Source of the DNA: CAVXHV01 sp963761445
GTDB taxonomy: Bacteria > Planctomycetota > Planctomycetia > Isosphaerales > Isosphaeraceae
Direction of reading: 5' to 3'
Assembly: GCA_963761445.1 (NCBI GenBank)
Contig: CAVXHV010000005.1
Coordinates: 4,898,001 to 4,962,000, forward strand
DNA: 64,000 bases
In this document: positions 51,573 to 61,400 of the stretch, piece after piece
Numbering within the stretch: the first letter of the stretch is position 1
Layout of the letters: every line of letters starts with the position of its first letter
Notes under the pieces: model-generated
The model's database searches: none
Told to the model about the DNA's origin: nothing
The model's input: the letters and a program-made list of their open reading frames with translations, nothing else
Translations under genes and position numbers: made by a program

Positions 51573-52565
51573 CTAGAGATACTCGAGCGCGAGGACGGCG
51601 TGAATGATCATCAACAGCGTCAAGGCGACCGAGAGCGCAACATGAGCTCCCAGCCACGCGTGCAGCCAGAAGTGCATCCGCGACTGAAGATCGAATTGCC
51701 GGCGCTGATCACACAGATCAGCCAGGCGCTTCACCGCCTCATGGGCCGCGGGAGGGAGGCGAGCCTCGAGTGCCTGGAACATCGCTCGCGATTGTGTCCG
51801 GGATCCCAGCCGCATTCGCGTTCCGGAGCGGGCGCTCAGGTACGGGTCGACCTGGTCGCGGTAGAAGCCTCTCAACTCTTCCGTGCCGGGAACCCAATTG
51901 AGCTGGGTGCTCGACTGCACCACCTTGCCCTGAACGCGGCCAACCTGCCGCACCGATCCCGATCCGACACGCGACTCGAACGCGGGATTGGCCTCGGCGG
52001 GCATCGCACGCTCCCCTTCGGAAGCCGCGGGATCGCCGCACGTCACGTCCACCAGACGGCTGGCCTCGGCACGATACTGTTCGAGGATATGCCCGATCTG
52101 CGCATGGATCGTCTCGGCGGGAATCTGGTCGAGCATGAGCCTGGGCACGATGTTCTGGAGCACCAGTCCAAGCACCCCGCTGCCGACCACCAGCACCAGG
52201 AGCCACATCAGAACCGCGGCGAGCGTGGACGTCCCCATGCTGAAATGAAAGCCGCCGTGCAAGAGCAGCAAGGGAATGGTCAAGAGCCCGAGCCAGATGT
52301 GGGCCGTCATCCAGTATTTGGTCCTGCCCAGCCGCCAGCCGCGCAACAGCGATTTTCGCGGCCAGAGCAGCATCTCGAACAGGATGATGGCTCCGCCGGC
52401 GACCCCGTAAGCAAAGCCCGGGGGGCTCGCGCCTCCCGGCTGGCTCCAGGACCCCGAGCTGAACCCGTAGGTGATGTAACCAACCGCCGCGACGGCCGTT
52501 GCCACGATCATCGCCACGCACCAGGGGAGATGAGCTCGCCAGTTCTCACGACCGTAGACCAGCAT
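51573..52565 (-). CDS. His-rich five-helix membrane protein, likely b-type cytochrome partner
   Basis: Membrane helices at about 14-34, 51-68, 85-104, 114-137 and 300-325. Candidate heme-ligand histidines lie in helix 3 and its end (HIWLGLL, LLLHGGFHF; H89, H103, H107) and in the C-terminal helix (HFWLHAWLGAH ... IIHAVLAL; H298, H302, H308, H322). The about 160-residue part between helices 4 and 5 is soluble and Arg-rich at its end. The closest general class is di-heme membrane cytochrome b; I cannot name the family. Tight spacing to the decaheme gene suggests a quinol-cytochrome module. Divergent from the cytochrome at 52790. Confidence 0.7.
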   Translation of the reverse strand: MLVYGRENWRAHLPWCVAMIVATAVAAVGYITYGFSSGSWSQPGGASPPGFAYGVAGGAIILFEMLLWPRKSLLRGWRLGRTKYWMTAHIWLGLLTIPLLLLHGGFHFSMGTSTLAAVLMWLLVLVVGSGVLGLVLQNIVPRLMLDQIPAETIHAQIGHILEQYRAEASRLVDVTCGDPAASEGERAMPAEANPAFESRVGSGSVRQVGRVQGKVVQSSTQLNWVPGTEELRGFYRDQVDPYLSARSGTRMRLGSRTQSRAMFQALEARLPPAAHEAVKRLADLCDQRRQFDLQSRMHFWLHAWLGAHVALSVALTLLMIIHAVLALEYL

Positions 52566-52690
52566 TCAGATGCTCCGCCTCCAGACTTTCAGGTCAAGCG
52601 CCCGGCCCGCTCGGGCAGTCAAGCGCTCGCGATCTCGGGGAGGCTCCGCCCACGATCGCGCTGAGATGTTATATTACAAAAAAAGTCTTG

Positions 52691-52710
52691 AGCCCAGTAA
52701 TTCCTGGGCT
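52691..52710. terminator. Terminator-like hairpin in a divergent gap
   Basis: A perfect 7-bp stem (agcccag / ctgggct) with loop taattc has a short T-run (tttt) on the plus-strand side and, on the minus strand, a T7 run a few bases further on. It lies in the 224-base gap between divergent cytochrome genes, where a terminator is not expected. It may be an attenuator or leader structure for 52790. Confidence 0.4.
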
Positions 52711-52789
52711 TTTGTCCGTTCCTGCCGTATCCTGACACAGGTCCGGCCGGGCAAGTCCTTCGTGTCGCACCGATTTTGCGGGAGCCGGC

Positions 52790-54293
52790 ATGCGAATTGC
52801 GCGATATATTCCCTTGCTTCTGGCCGGCTGTGTGATGGCCGCACTCTGCCGCGGGAATGAACCCACCGGGCCAGGACCGGCTCGCGCTGCGGCGTCCATC
52901 GCCGCATCCGACTTCCGTGGCGCGGGATCGTGTTCGGCGGTCGCATGCCATGGAAGCATCAAAGACACGAAATCGCCGTTGTCGAGCGTGAGACGCAACG
53001 AGCACACGACTTGGATGTCTTCGGACAAGCACTCACGCGCATACGCGGTCTTGTTCGACAAGAAGTCCGATCTCATCGCGCGGAGACTCGCTGGATCGGA
53101 GAGCGAGTACACAAAGGCGCACGAAGACACACGGTGCCTGGCCTGCCACACGACACCCAGGCCGGTTACGGAGCTGGGGCCGACTCGCTGGCTGAACTCC
53201 GATGGAGTCGGCTGCGAGTCGTGCCACGGGGCCGCCGCGAACTATCTCGGGCCGCATACGACCTGGGAATGGAAGGAAAAAAAACGCGCCGAGAAGGTTG
53301 CGAAGGGCTTCGTGATCACGAAGGACCTGAGAATCCGCTCGGAGATCTGTGCTGGCTGCCACGTCGGCGAGTACTCTGCTGACGGCTTAACCGTGCGCGA
53401 CGTCAATCATGACCTGATTGCCGCCGGTCATCCCCGGTTGAGCTTCGAGCTGACCGCCTACCTTGAGAATATGCCGCGTCACTGGGATGAAAAGGATGAA
53501 AAGGACGAGGATTCCGGTCAAGCCGTTGCCCGCGGACCGGCCGGGAACTTCGCCGCGCGGGCCTGGGCGATCGGCCGCTTGACGACGATCAAGGCCGCGC
53601 TCGCTGCTCGAGCGACGATCGAACGAGACCGAGAAACGATTGGCCGCGCCGGAGGCTCCTCCCGAGCCCCTGGCTGGGACCAGCTCCGCGAACGACAAGC
53701 CGGCGGCACGCTGGCCGGAATTCTCCGAATACGGCTGCTTCTCGTGCCATCACGATCTGCGCGACCAGGCCTGGCGCCGCACGCCGCGCGCCGAAGTCGC
53801 GGCGGCCGGCTCACCGCGCTGGGGAACCTGGATCTTGCCTGGCACTGAGGTGCTCCTGGGCTCGCCAGCCGTTCGACCCGAGAACCGGACCGCAACCGAG
53901 GCGCTCAATCGGCTCGCGATCCTCATGGAGAAACCCGGATCGCTTCCCCTGATCAAGTCGGCCGTGAAGGATGCATCCAGGTCAATCGACACCTGTCTCG
54001 ACGACGTCTCAAATCACAAGTTCGACGTCAAAACGATTGAGGGCTTGATCGTCCGGATCAACGATCAAAAGGCCTGGGACAACGTTGCGAGTTGGGACGA
54101 GGCCGCGCAGCGCTATCTGGCGCTGGTGCCCTTGTACCAGTCGTGGCTAGCCTTGGAACCGGCTCGCACACCGGAGCAAGGCGCCTTGCGCACGCGACTG
54201 GCCGAGTTGCTCGAGCGGCTGGAATTCCCCAAGGGCCTCGACAGCCCGCGTGAGTTCGAGCCGGGTCCGGGCCGTAGACAAGGCAGTCCTTGA
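52790..54293 (+). CDS. Multiheme c-type cytochrome (c554-like), one frameshift
   Basis: ATG 52790 opens a short signal, MRIARYIPLLLAGC, with a lipobox-like LLAGC, so a lipoprotein is possible. Heme motifs are CSAVACH (an unusual CX4CH), CLACH, CESCH, CAGCH and, after the break, CFSCH. The frame changes near 53630 (gagaccgagaaacg), restoring ETEKRLAAPEAPPEP. RHWDEKDEKDEDSG is an acidic stretch. The C-terminal about 140 residues are helical without hemes. Corrected length is about 500 aa, typical of planctomycete cytochrome c554-like proteins. It is divergent from the decaheme/membrane pair and may form one electron chain with it; the terminal acceptor is not predictable. Confidence 0.82.
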
Positions 54294-54501
54294 CGGGCAG
54301 GACAAAGCGGATCGATCGCGGATTTTCTTCGTGACACAAGGATGTGGCCGATGTAGATTCAACCGGCGCAGGTCGGGACGCTGTTTTCGCAATTTTACCC
54401 TGTCTGCGCGGTCTGGCCGTTGCGGTCCTCCGGGACTTTGACCAGTCCGGCGCCGCGATGTAGTCGAATATCATTGGCGATGTACTCTCGATGAGGACAC
54501 C

Positions 54502-57500
54502 GTGGTGTTTTTTCTGATGACACGCCGGTCGTCGCGACCTGACTTGCGCCTGGGTCGGGTGTTTGCGCCGTCGCGGCGCCGGCGTGCGATCGGCGCGGCG
54601 CTGGAGCCGCTTGAGGAGCGGTTGGTTCTGACGAGCAATGTGTATACCTGGAGCGGACTGGGCGATGGACAGACGTGGAGCCTGAACACGAACTGGCAGG
54701 GAAACGTGGTCCCTCCCTCCGAGGCCGCGGTCGTCTTTCCGCTCATTTCATCGTTGCCCAAAGAAAGCGGCGGCGGGTCGAACCCAACAAACGGGACTAT
54801 CGACATCGATAGCGCAGACGTGAGCTCGATCACGGCCGATGATTCGTATACCTTCCAGGGCGAAGGGAACAACGGAACCCTGACACTTGACGCCAACTCG
54901 TCGATCGTGATCGCCGCGACGGCGACCGTGACATTGCAGGCAGGGCTGGATGTGACGGTCCCGGGCACAACGACGGTGAGCTTTTCCGGCAACGCCCCGA
55001 CGTCGACCGGCCTTGACGTGGTGACCCAGCAGGTTTCCTTCCCGGGCCCGACCGGCCTTCGGCCCATCAAGGTTGGGGGCAGCGGGACGTTGACGCTGGG
55101 CAGCACCACAACCCTTCTCGGTTGGAACGTCTTCGTGGGTGCGAACTCCACTGCCACCGTCAATGAGTTTACTTTTCCACAGATTGGCTCGCTGAGCGGC
55201 AGCGGCATGGTCGAGATGCAGGGGTCGCCAACGGATGGTACGCATTTGAGCGTGAACCCGCCGCAGGGTGTGACTTCAGAGTTCGACGGCATGATCGAGG
55301 GCTCAGGCGGGCTGTTCTCGATCGACGATGGAAACGACCCGGGCCAGAACGCCGGCACGCAGATCATTGGTACCATCAATCCGGGAGACGCGGGCGAGTA
55401 CCAGCTCGAGGTTAACTCAGGCACCATGCAGGTGAACGACTCCGTGGAAGCCCAGCAGGTCACGGTCGCGTCGGGTGCGACGTTTGGCGGTCCCGCGAGC
55501 ATGACCTTCACGGGGCGTGGGTCGGAGTCCGAGCCAGACGTGGTTTTCAACAGCCGCTCGACTTTCGCCGTCACCTTGAACGGGACGGCAACCGGCGAGT
55601 TCACGAAGCTCATGGACACGGATTTTGATGCATCTGATGGGCAGTCCACTGTGCAACTGGGTGGCAGCGACCTTTCCGTGCAGATCGGCTCGGGCTATAC
55701 GCCGAAGCTGGGAGACAACTTCACGATTATCTCCACGACGAACGGCACCATCGCCGGTCCGTTTGCGAATGCCGCTAATAACGCGACCGTAACACTCGAC
55801 AACGTTGGATTCCGAGCGAGCTACAGTCAAGACTCGGTCATGTTAAAGGTCGTGTCGTTGCCGTCGACGATTTCAATCTCCGTCCCCACGCAAACCCCGA
55901 CCTATGGCCAGTCCGTGACGTTCTCCGCGAGCGTCGCGCCGATCAGTACCGGCCTCCCCACGCCCACCGGAACGATCCAGTTCGAAGTGAATGGCATGGA
56001 CCTCGGTAACCCGGTGGTACTGGTGAACGGCAGCGCGACCAGTATCCCAACCACGAAGGTCCCAGCCGGTGCGGATACCATCACCGCGGTCTACTCGGGC
56101 GATTCGACGTTCGCGGTCACGACGAACGACGTTCCACTGTCGGTGAACAAGGCGGCGCTGACGGTCACCGCCGACAACAAGAGCAAGGTCTACGGCGCAG
56201 CCGATCCGGTCCTTTCCTATACCGTGCCAGGGCTTTTGAACGATGATCCTTCGTCGGTCGTCAGTGGTGTGACCCTGTCAACCGCGACCGGAGCGGCGGC
56301 GACGGCCGGGACACACGTCATCACGGCGACGGGTGGTACGGCGACCAACTACATGGTCGCTGACGCCAACGGGACTCTGACCGTATCGCAGGCGGCGGCA
56401 TTGACGGTGACCGCCAACGACGAGAGCAAGGTTTACGGCGCTGCCGACCCGACTCTCACCTACACGGTTGTTGGTGCCTTTTTCTACGGTGATGGTCCCA
56501 GCGTCGTCAGCGGCGTGACGCTGTCGGCCCCGACTGGGGCGGCGGCGACGGCCGGGACACACGTCATCACGGCAACTGGTGGTACGGCGGCCAACTATAT
56601 GGTCACCCTCGCCAACGGGACTCTGAGCGTTTCGCAGGCGGCGGCATTGACGGTGACCCCCAACGCCGAGAGCAAGGTCTACGGCGGCGCGGACCCGACT
56701 CGCACGTACACCGTCAGCGGCACGTTTTACTACGGTGACGGCCCGAGCGTGGTCAGCGGTGTGACGCTGTCGACCGCGACCGGAGCGGCGGCGACGGCCG
56801 GAACACACACCATCACGGCGACCGGGGGCACGGCGGCCAACTACGCGATCACCGACGACAGCGGCACCCTGACCGTTTCTCGTGCGCCCCTCTCGATCAT
56901 GCCCGACAATGAGTTCAAGACGTACGGGCAGGTTTTCACATTCACCGGAACCGAGCTAACTACCGGCACTCTGTATTACAACGACACAGTGACCAGTGCG
57001 ACCTTGACGAGCGCCGGCGCTGCGGCATTGGCAGTGGTCCCGGGCTCACCGTATCCCATCAGCGCCAGCAATGCGGTGGGCACCGGCCTGGGCAATTATC
57101 TCATCAGTTACGCTGCCGGCAGCATGACCGTCAATCCGCTTGGGCTCACCGTCTCGGGAATCACGGTCGTCAACAAGGTTTATGACGGAACTACGGTCGC
57201 TTCGATCAACACGGGCAGCGCCGCGCTCGTGGGCGTGCTCGTCGGCGAAGCGGTTAACCTGTATACCGGGGCCGCCCACGGAACCTTCATCGACAAGAAT
57301 GTGGGCGACGACAAGACGGTAGCGATTGCCGGCTTGTCGATTAGCGGACCGGATGCGGGCAATTATTTTCTGATGCAGACAATGCCCACCGCCGACATCA
57401 CGCCCCGCGCGATCTCCGCAAGCATCACCGCGGCCAACAACTCCTACGACGGCACAACGGACGCAACAATCACGGGCCGCACGCTCGTCGGAGTGTTGAG

Positions 57501-58452
57501 CCCCGATTCCGTTACCCTCGTGGTTGGCACGGCGACATTCGCCGACAAGAATGTGGGCAACGACAAGTTGGTGACCGCGACCGGGCTGTCGCTCACCGGT
57601 GCCGATGCCGGGAATTACACGGTCAACTCCACGGCCATGACTTCGGCCAACATCGCGCCGGCCATGCTGTTGGTAACCGGGTTGGCTGTAGGCGGCAAGG
57701 TCTACAACGGCACGACATCCGCCACGCTGAACACCAGCTCGGCCGGCCTCTCTGGAGTCATAAGCGGTGACCAGGTGAAACTCGTCACGGCCGGCGCCAC
57801 GGCCGTCTTCGGCAACGTGAATGTCGGTAACGGCAAGCCGGTGGTGGTGAGCGGCTTGTCGCTTTCCGGTGCCGATTCGGGCAACTACACGCTTGTTGCG
57901 CCGCTCGGCCTAATTGCCAACATCACCCCGGCTCCGCTCCTGGTCACGGCAACGAATCAGTCGATGACGTACGGCGGCACGGTCCCGATCTTGACGTATA
58001 CGACGAGCGGACTGGTCCAGGGCGACACGCCGGGCTCGGCGCTCATGGGCACTCTGGCAACAATCGCGCCGGGCTCCGCCGCCGGCAGCTATCCCATCAC
58101 GCGGGGTACGCTCTCGGCGATCAATTACACGATCACTTTCAAGGGCGCCGAGTTGACCGTCGCGCCTGCGCCCACGACCATCACTTTACCGCTGCCGGTC
58201 CGCGTCAGCCTCCGCGGCAGGCGGGTTTATGAGGTCGTGGCTACTGTCTCGACCACAGTTCCTGGATTGATTCCCACGGGATCGGTTCTCGTCCAGCAGG
58301 GACATCGCAAGACACGGGTACCGGTGGCCTCGAACGGAACCGCCATCCTCGCGCAGAGTCGCACGAGACCAGTAGGCGAGCGATATACAGTGACGTTTCT
58401 GCCGAATAACGGCAACTACACGCAAAGCAAGCCCACGTCCAAGTCTGTGTGA
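54502..58452 (+). CDS. Giant secreted MBG/YDG-repeat surface protein with LEPLEERLVL N-terminus
   Basis: A GTG at 54502 has GAGGAC five bases upstream; ATG 54517 is an alternative. Residues 34-43 are LEPLEERLVL within an Arg-rich leader, the planctomycete LEPR-XLL-type export/anchor mark. Residues 45-450 are a beta-helix-like passenger (YTWSGLGDGQTWSLNTNW onward). Then an Ig-like domain (about 452-545), three tandem MBG domains, a fourth degenerate one, three YDG domains (NKVYDGTTVAS, NNSYDGTTDA, GKVYNGTTSA), a last MBG and a C-terminal Ig-like fold. Total 1316 aa, intact. Such proteins are large adhesin or stalk-like structures on the cell surface. Role in attachment is inferred from domain types. 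Confidence 0.88.
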   Translation: MVFFLMTRRSSRPDLRLGRVFAPSRRRRAIGAALEPLEERLVLTSNVYTWSGLGDGQTWSLNTNWQGNVVPPSEAAVVFPLISSLPKESGGGSNPTNGTIDIDSADVSSITADDSYTFQGEGNNGTLTLDANSSIVIAATATVTLQAGLDVTVPGTTTVSFSGNAPTSTGLDVVTQQVSFPGPTGLRPIKVGGSGTLTLGSTTTLLGWNVFVGANSTATVNEFTFPQIGSLSGSGMVEMQGSPTDGTHLSVNPPQGVTSEFDGMIEGSGGLFSIDDGNDPGQNAGTQIIGTINPGDAGEYQLEVNSGTMQVNDSVEAQQVTVASGATFGGPASMTFTGRGSESEPDVVFNSRSTFAVTLNGTATGEFTKLMDTDFDASDGQSTVQLGGSDLSVQIGSGYTPKLGDNFTIISTTNGTIAGPFANAANNATVTLDNVGFRASYSQDSVMLKVVSLPSTISISVPTQTPTYGQSVTFSASVAPISTGLPTPTGTIQFEVNGMDLGNPVVLVNGSATSIPTTKVPAGADTITAVYSGDSTFAVTTNDVPLSVNKAALTVTADNKSKVYGAADPVLSYTVPGLLNDDPSSVVSGVTLSTATGAAATAGTHVITATGGTATNYMVADANGTLTVSQAAALTVTANDESKVYGAADPTLTYTVVGAFFYGDGPSVVSGVTLSAPTGAAATAGTHVITATGGTAANYMVTLANGTLSVSQAAALTVTPNAESKVYGGADPTRTYTVSGTFYYGDGPSVVSGVTLSTATGAAATAGTHTITATGGTAANYAITDDSGTLTVSRAPLSIMPDNEFKTYGQVFTFTGTELTTGTLYYNDTVTSATLTSAGAAALAVVPGSPYPISASNAVGTGLGNYLISYAAGSMTVNPLGLTVSGITVVNKVYDGTTVASINTGSAALVGVLVGEAVNLYTGAAHGTFIDKNVGDDKTVAIAGLSISGPDAGNYFLMQTMPTADITPRAISASITAANNSYDGTTDATITGRTLVGVLSPDSVTLVVGTATFADKNVGNDKLVTATGLSLTGADAGNYTVNSTAMTSANIAPAMLLVTGLAVGGKVYNGTTSATLNTSSAGLSGVISGDQVKLVTAGATAVFGNVNVGNGKPVVVSGLSLSGADSGNYTLVAPLGLIANITPAPLLVTATNQSMTYGGTVPILTYTTSGLVQGDTPGSALMGTLATIAPGSAAGSYPITRGTLSAINYTITFKGAELTVAPAPTTITLPLPVRVSLRGRRVYEVVATVSTTVPGLIPTGSVLVQQGHRKTRVPVASNGTAILAQSRTRPVGERYTVTFLPNNGNYTQSKPTSKSV
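56153..56877 (+). repeat. Three tandem MBG-domain repeats of about 243 bp
   Basis: Units at about 56153, 56396 and 56639 each encode LTVT.N.ESKVYGAADPTL-type starts and a shared middle TGAAATAGTHVITATGGTA. DNA identity is high in the middle of units (gcggcgacggccgg runs), consistent with recent tandem duplication or homogenisation. Confidence 0.8.
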
Positions 58453-58479
58453 CACCGCACGGTTGCTGGAGGCAGAGGA

Positions 58480-61400
58480 ATGGCAGGCGAGTCGGACGCT
58501 GGGCGGAACTTGCTCTTCGGAATCCTGGCGTTACAGAATAATCTTGTAGACCGGGCAGGGTTGCTTGACGGGTTCAACCGCTGGGTCGAAGCCAAGACTC
58601 GGCCGCTCGGGGAGATCCTGGTAGAGCGGGGGGCGATGGCGGCCGACGAGTGTGCCCTGCTCGAAGCTCTGGTTGCCAGGCATTTGCAAAAGTTCGGGGG
58701 CGATGCGCAGAAGTGCCTCGAGGCTGTCAGCTCCGTGGGCTCGGTGCGGGAGGATCTGGGCCAGATCGCAGACGCCGACGTTCAGGCAAGCCTGGCCCAC
58801 GTCTCCGCCGCGAGAGCGCCTGAGGATGATCCCCACGCAACGATCGGCCAGATAAACGAGGAAGCGCTGGCTTCGTCGACGCTCCGCTTTCGAAATCCTC
58901 CGTCCGCATGCCAAGGGAGGGCTGGGGCAGGTCTCCGTCGCGCTGGACCGCGAGCTGGACCGGACCGTTGCGCTCAAGGAGATTCAGGAAAGGCATGCCG
59001 ACGACCCCGGCAGCCGTGTGCGGTTCGTGCGGGAAGCCGAAATCACGGGCAAGCTCGAGCACCCCGGGATTGTCCCGATCTATGGTCTGGGACATGACGC
59101 CACCGGGCGGCCGTTCTATGCGATGCGGTTTATTAAAGGAGATAGTCTCAAGGAGGCGATTGCGACCTTCCACGAGACCCCAACTGCCCAGTGGGATTCC
59201 AGTGAGCGCACGGCTCGCCTGCGGGCATTGCTCAGACGGTTCACTGACGTCTGCAACGCCATCGCCTTTGCGCACAGCCGGGGCGTGCTGCATCGCGACC
59301 TGAAGCCGGGCAATGTCATGCTCGGCCCCTTCGGTGAAACCCTGGTGGTCGACTGGGGCCTGGCCAAGCCGATCGGGGAGACAGCCGTGGCGGCCAGCCA
59401 GGATGCCTCGTCGCCCTTGCGGATTGCTGAAGGACCGATCCGTCTCTCGGGGCAAAGTCGTTCGTCGGAGGAGACGGTTGCGGGCACACCAATCGGGACG
59501 CCGGCCTACGCCAGCCCGGAGCAGGTGACGGGGAACCTCGGGGCTCTCGGTACGGCGACTGACGTCTACGGCCTCGGCGCGATTCTCTACAGTGTGTTAA
59601 CCGGCAAGCCACCTGTGCAAAGCGACGACCTCGCCGTCGTCGTGAACCAGGTCACGCGCGGTGAGATCATTCCGCCGCGTGCCGTCGACCCCACGATTCC
59701 CAGACCGCTCGAAGCAATCTGCCGAAAGGCGATGGCGGTTGAGCCTCTCCATCGTTATCGCTCCGCGCACGATCTGGCCAAGGACATCGAACGATGGCTC
59801 GACGACCTACCGGTTTCGGCCCATCGCGAGCGTCTGATCGTCCGCTGCCGGCGGTGGCTGCGGAAACATCGCACCGTGGCGGCTGCCGCATTTTCAGCCT
59901 TGGGTGTCGCGCTGGTTGGACTGAGCGTGTGGGTCCGGCAAAACCAACTCGCGGATCAAAAGAGGACAACAGAGCTTTCTCTGCGAATCCTTGGAGCCGA
60001 CATCGAGTCGGCCCATCTGCTGGCTGAAAGCGACGGTCGCATCATGTCACGAGTTCGCCCCAACCTGGCTGCCCTCTGGCGCGGCGGGACGCTCGACGAG
60101 AACGTGAAGCTGCGCGTCGCCTTGGCCCTGGGATCCGCCGAGCCAGAGGTGGCCAGCTACCTGCAATGGCGTGTGCTTGAAGGCGATCCGAGGACCGTGC
60201 GAGTCATCGCCGAAGCACTCAAATCCTCCGGTGCCGAATCAGCGATCGGATTCTTCTGGAGCAAGCTCGAGGACACCGGCATGAATGCAGCCTACCGTTT
60301 TCGGGCTGCGTGCGCGCTTGCAGTTCTGGATCCCCCTCGCGCGCCAGCGACGCGGGTCGTTGGACACAACACCTCGATTTGCTCGTTCGGGGCGCGCTGA
60401 GGAGCTCGGTCTTTCCCAGTGATGAGCTAGACCGCACGCTGTCCTCGCTCGATGGGCCTTATCTTCGCGCAATGGCCAAGCATTGCATCGACGGCGACCC
60501 CGAGCGGGCGCAGGCCTTCCGGTTGCTCCGCGCATGCCGAGCGGACTCGCGCAAGACACCTTCTTCCAGCAATCGCTAGCTCCGGCATTGATCCTCGACG
60601 CTGACCCCGGCGACTTCGAATGGCTCATGCAAATACTCGTAGAGAACCGCGACGGCGCCATGAAATCGCTGATCGCTGCGCTCGACGATCCTGCCGCATT
60701 GTTCGACAGTGAACCGGCCGTGAAAGATTACGAGGCGCCGCGGCGGCGAGCGCGAGCGGCAATTGCGCGTCGCGCGCCTGGGGCGGACGGATCTCTGCTG
60801 GCAGGCGCTTCGCCAGGTCGATCTCCGCCCATGGCTGACCCGAGACGTGGGCAGATACGGCATTGATTCCACAGTTCTCCTTCGGGCGCTGAAGGGCGGC
60901 GTCGATCCGTCTATCAGTGCCCAGTTGGTTCTCGCATTGGGTGGATGCGACCCGCCACCAGTCTCCGAACCGGCCCGGCGCGAAGGCGAGGCGATTCTGC
61001 TGGAGTGGTATCGAAATCAATCCGACCCGGGTATGCACGGCGCCATCGCCTGGTTGTTCCGCACTCGCTGGGGGCTGGCGCAACAGCTTGCCAAGATCGA
61101 TTCCGAGCTTCAGAGTTCCGACCCGCCGCCGAACCGCGGCTGGTTTGTGAACGGACGCGGTCAGACGTTCACGGTCGTTTGCGGTCCGGTCCGTTTTCAG
61201 ATGGGTTCCGCAGGCGGCGAAAAGAAGGAGAATCAGGTTGATCCAGAAACCCTGCACGAGTGTGTCATTCCACGTTCCTACGCGATCGCCACAACTGAGG
61301 TAACGGTGGCGCAGTTTCGTGCTTTCTTGAAGGATCTCAAGCAGTTCATACCGGAAGACCCACCCTTCGCACCGAGGGTGAGCCCGACGAGTGACAGTCC

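Noticed and set aside
54438..54466. Sigma-70 promoter (TTGACC, 17-base spacer, TAGTCG) before the MBG protein
   Set aside because: The -10 hexamer is poor and nothing else supports it.
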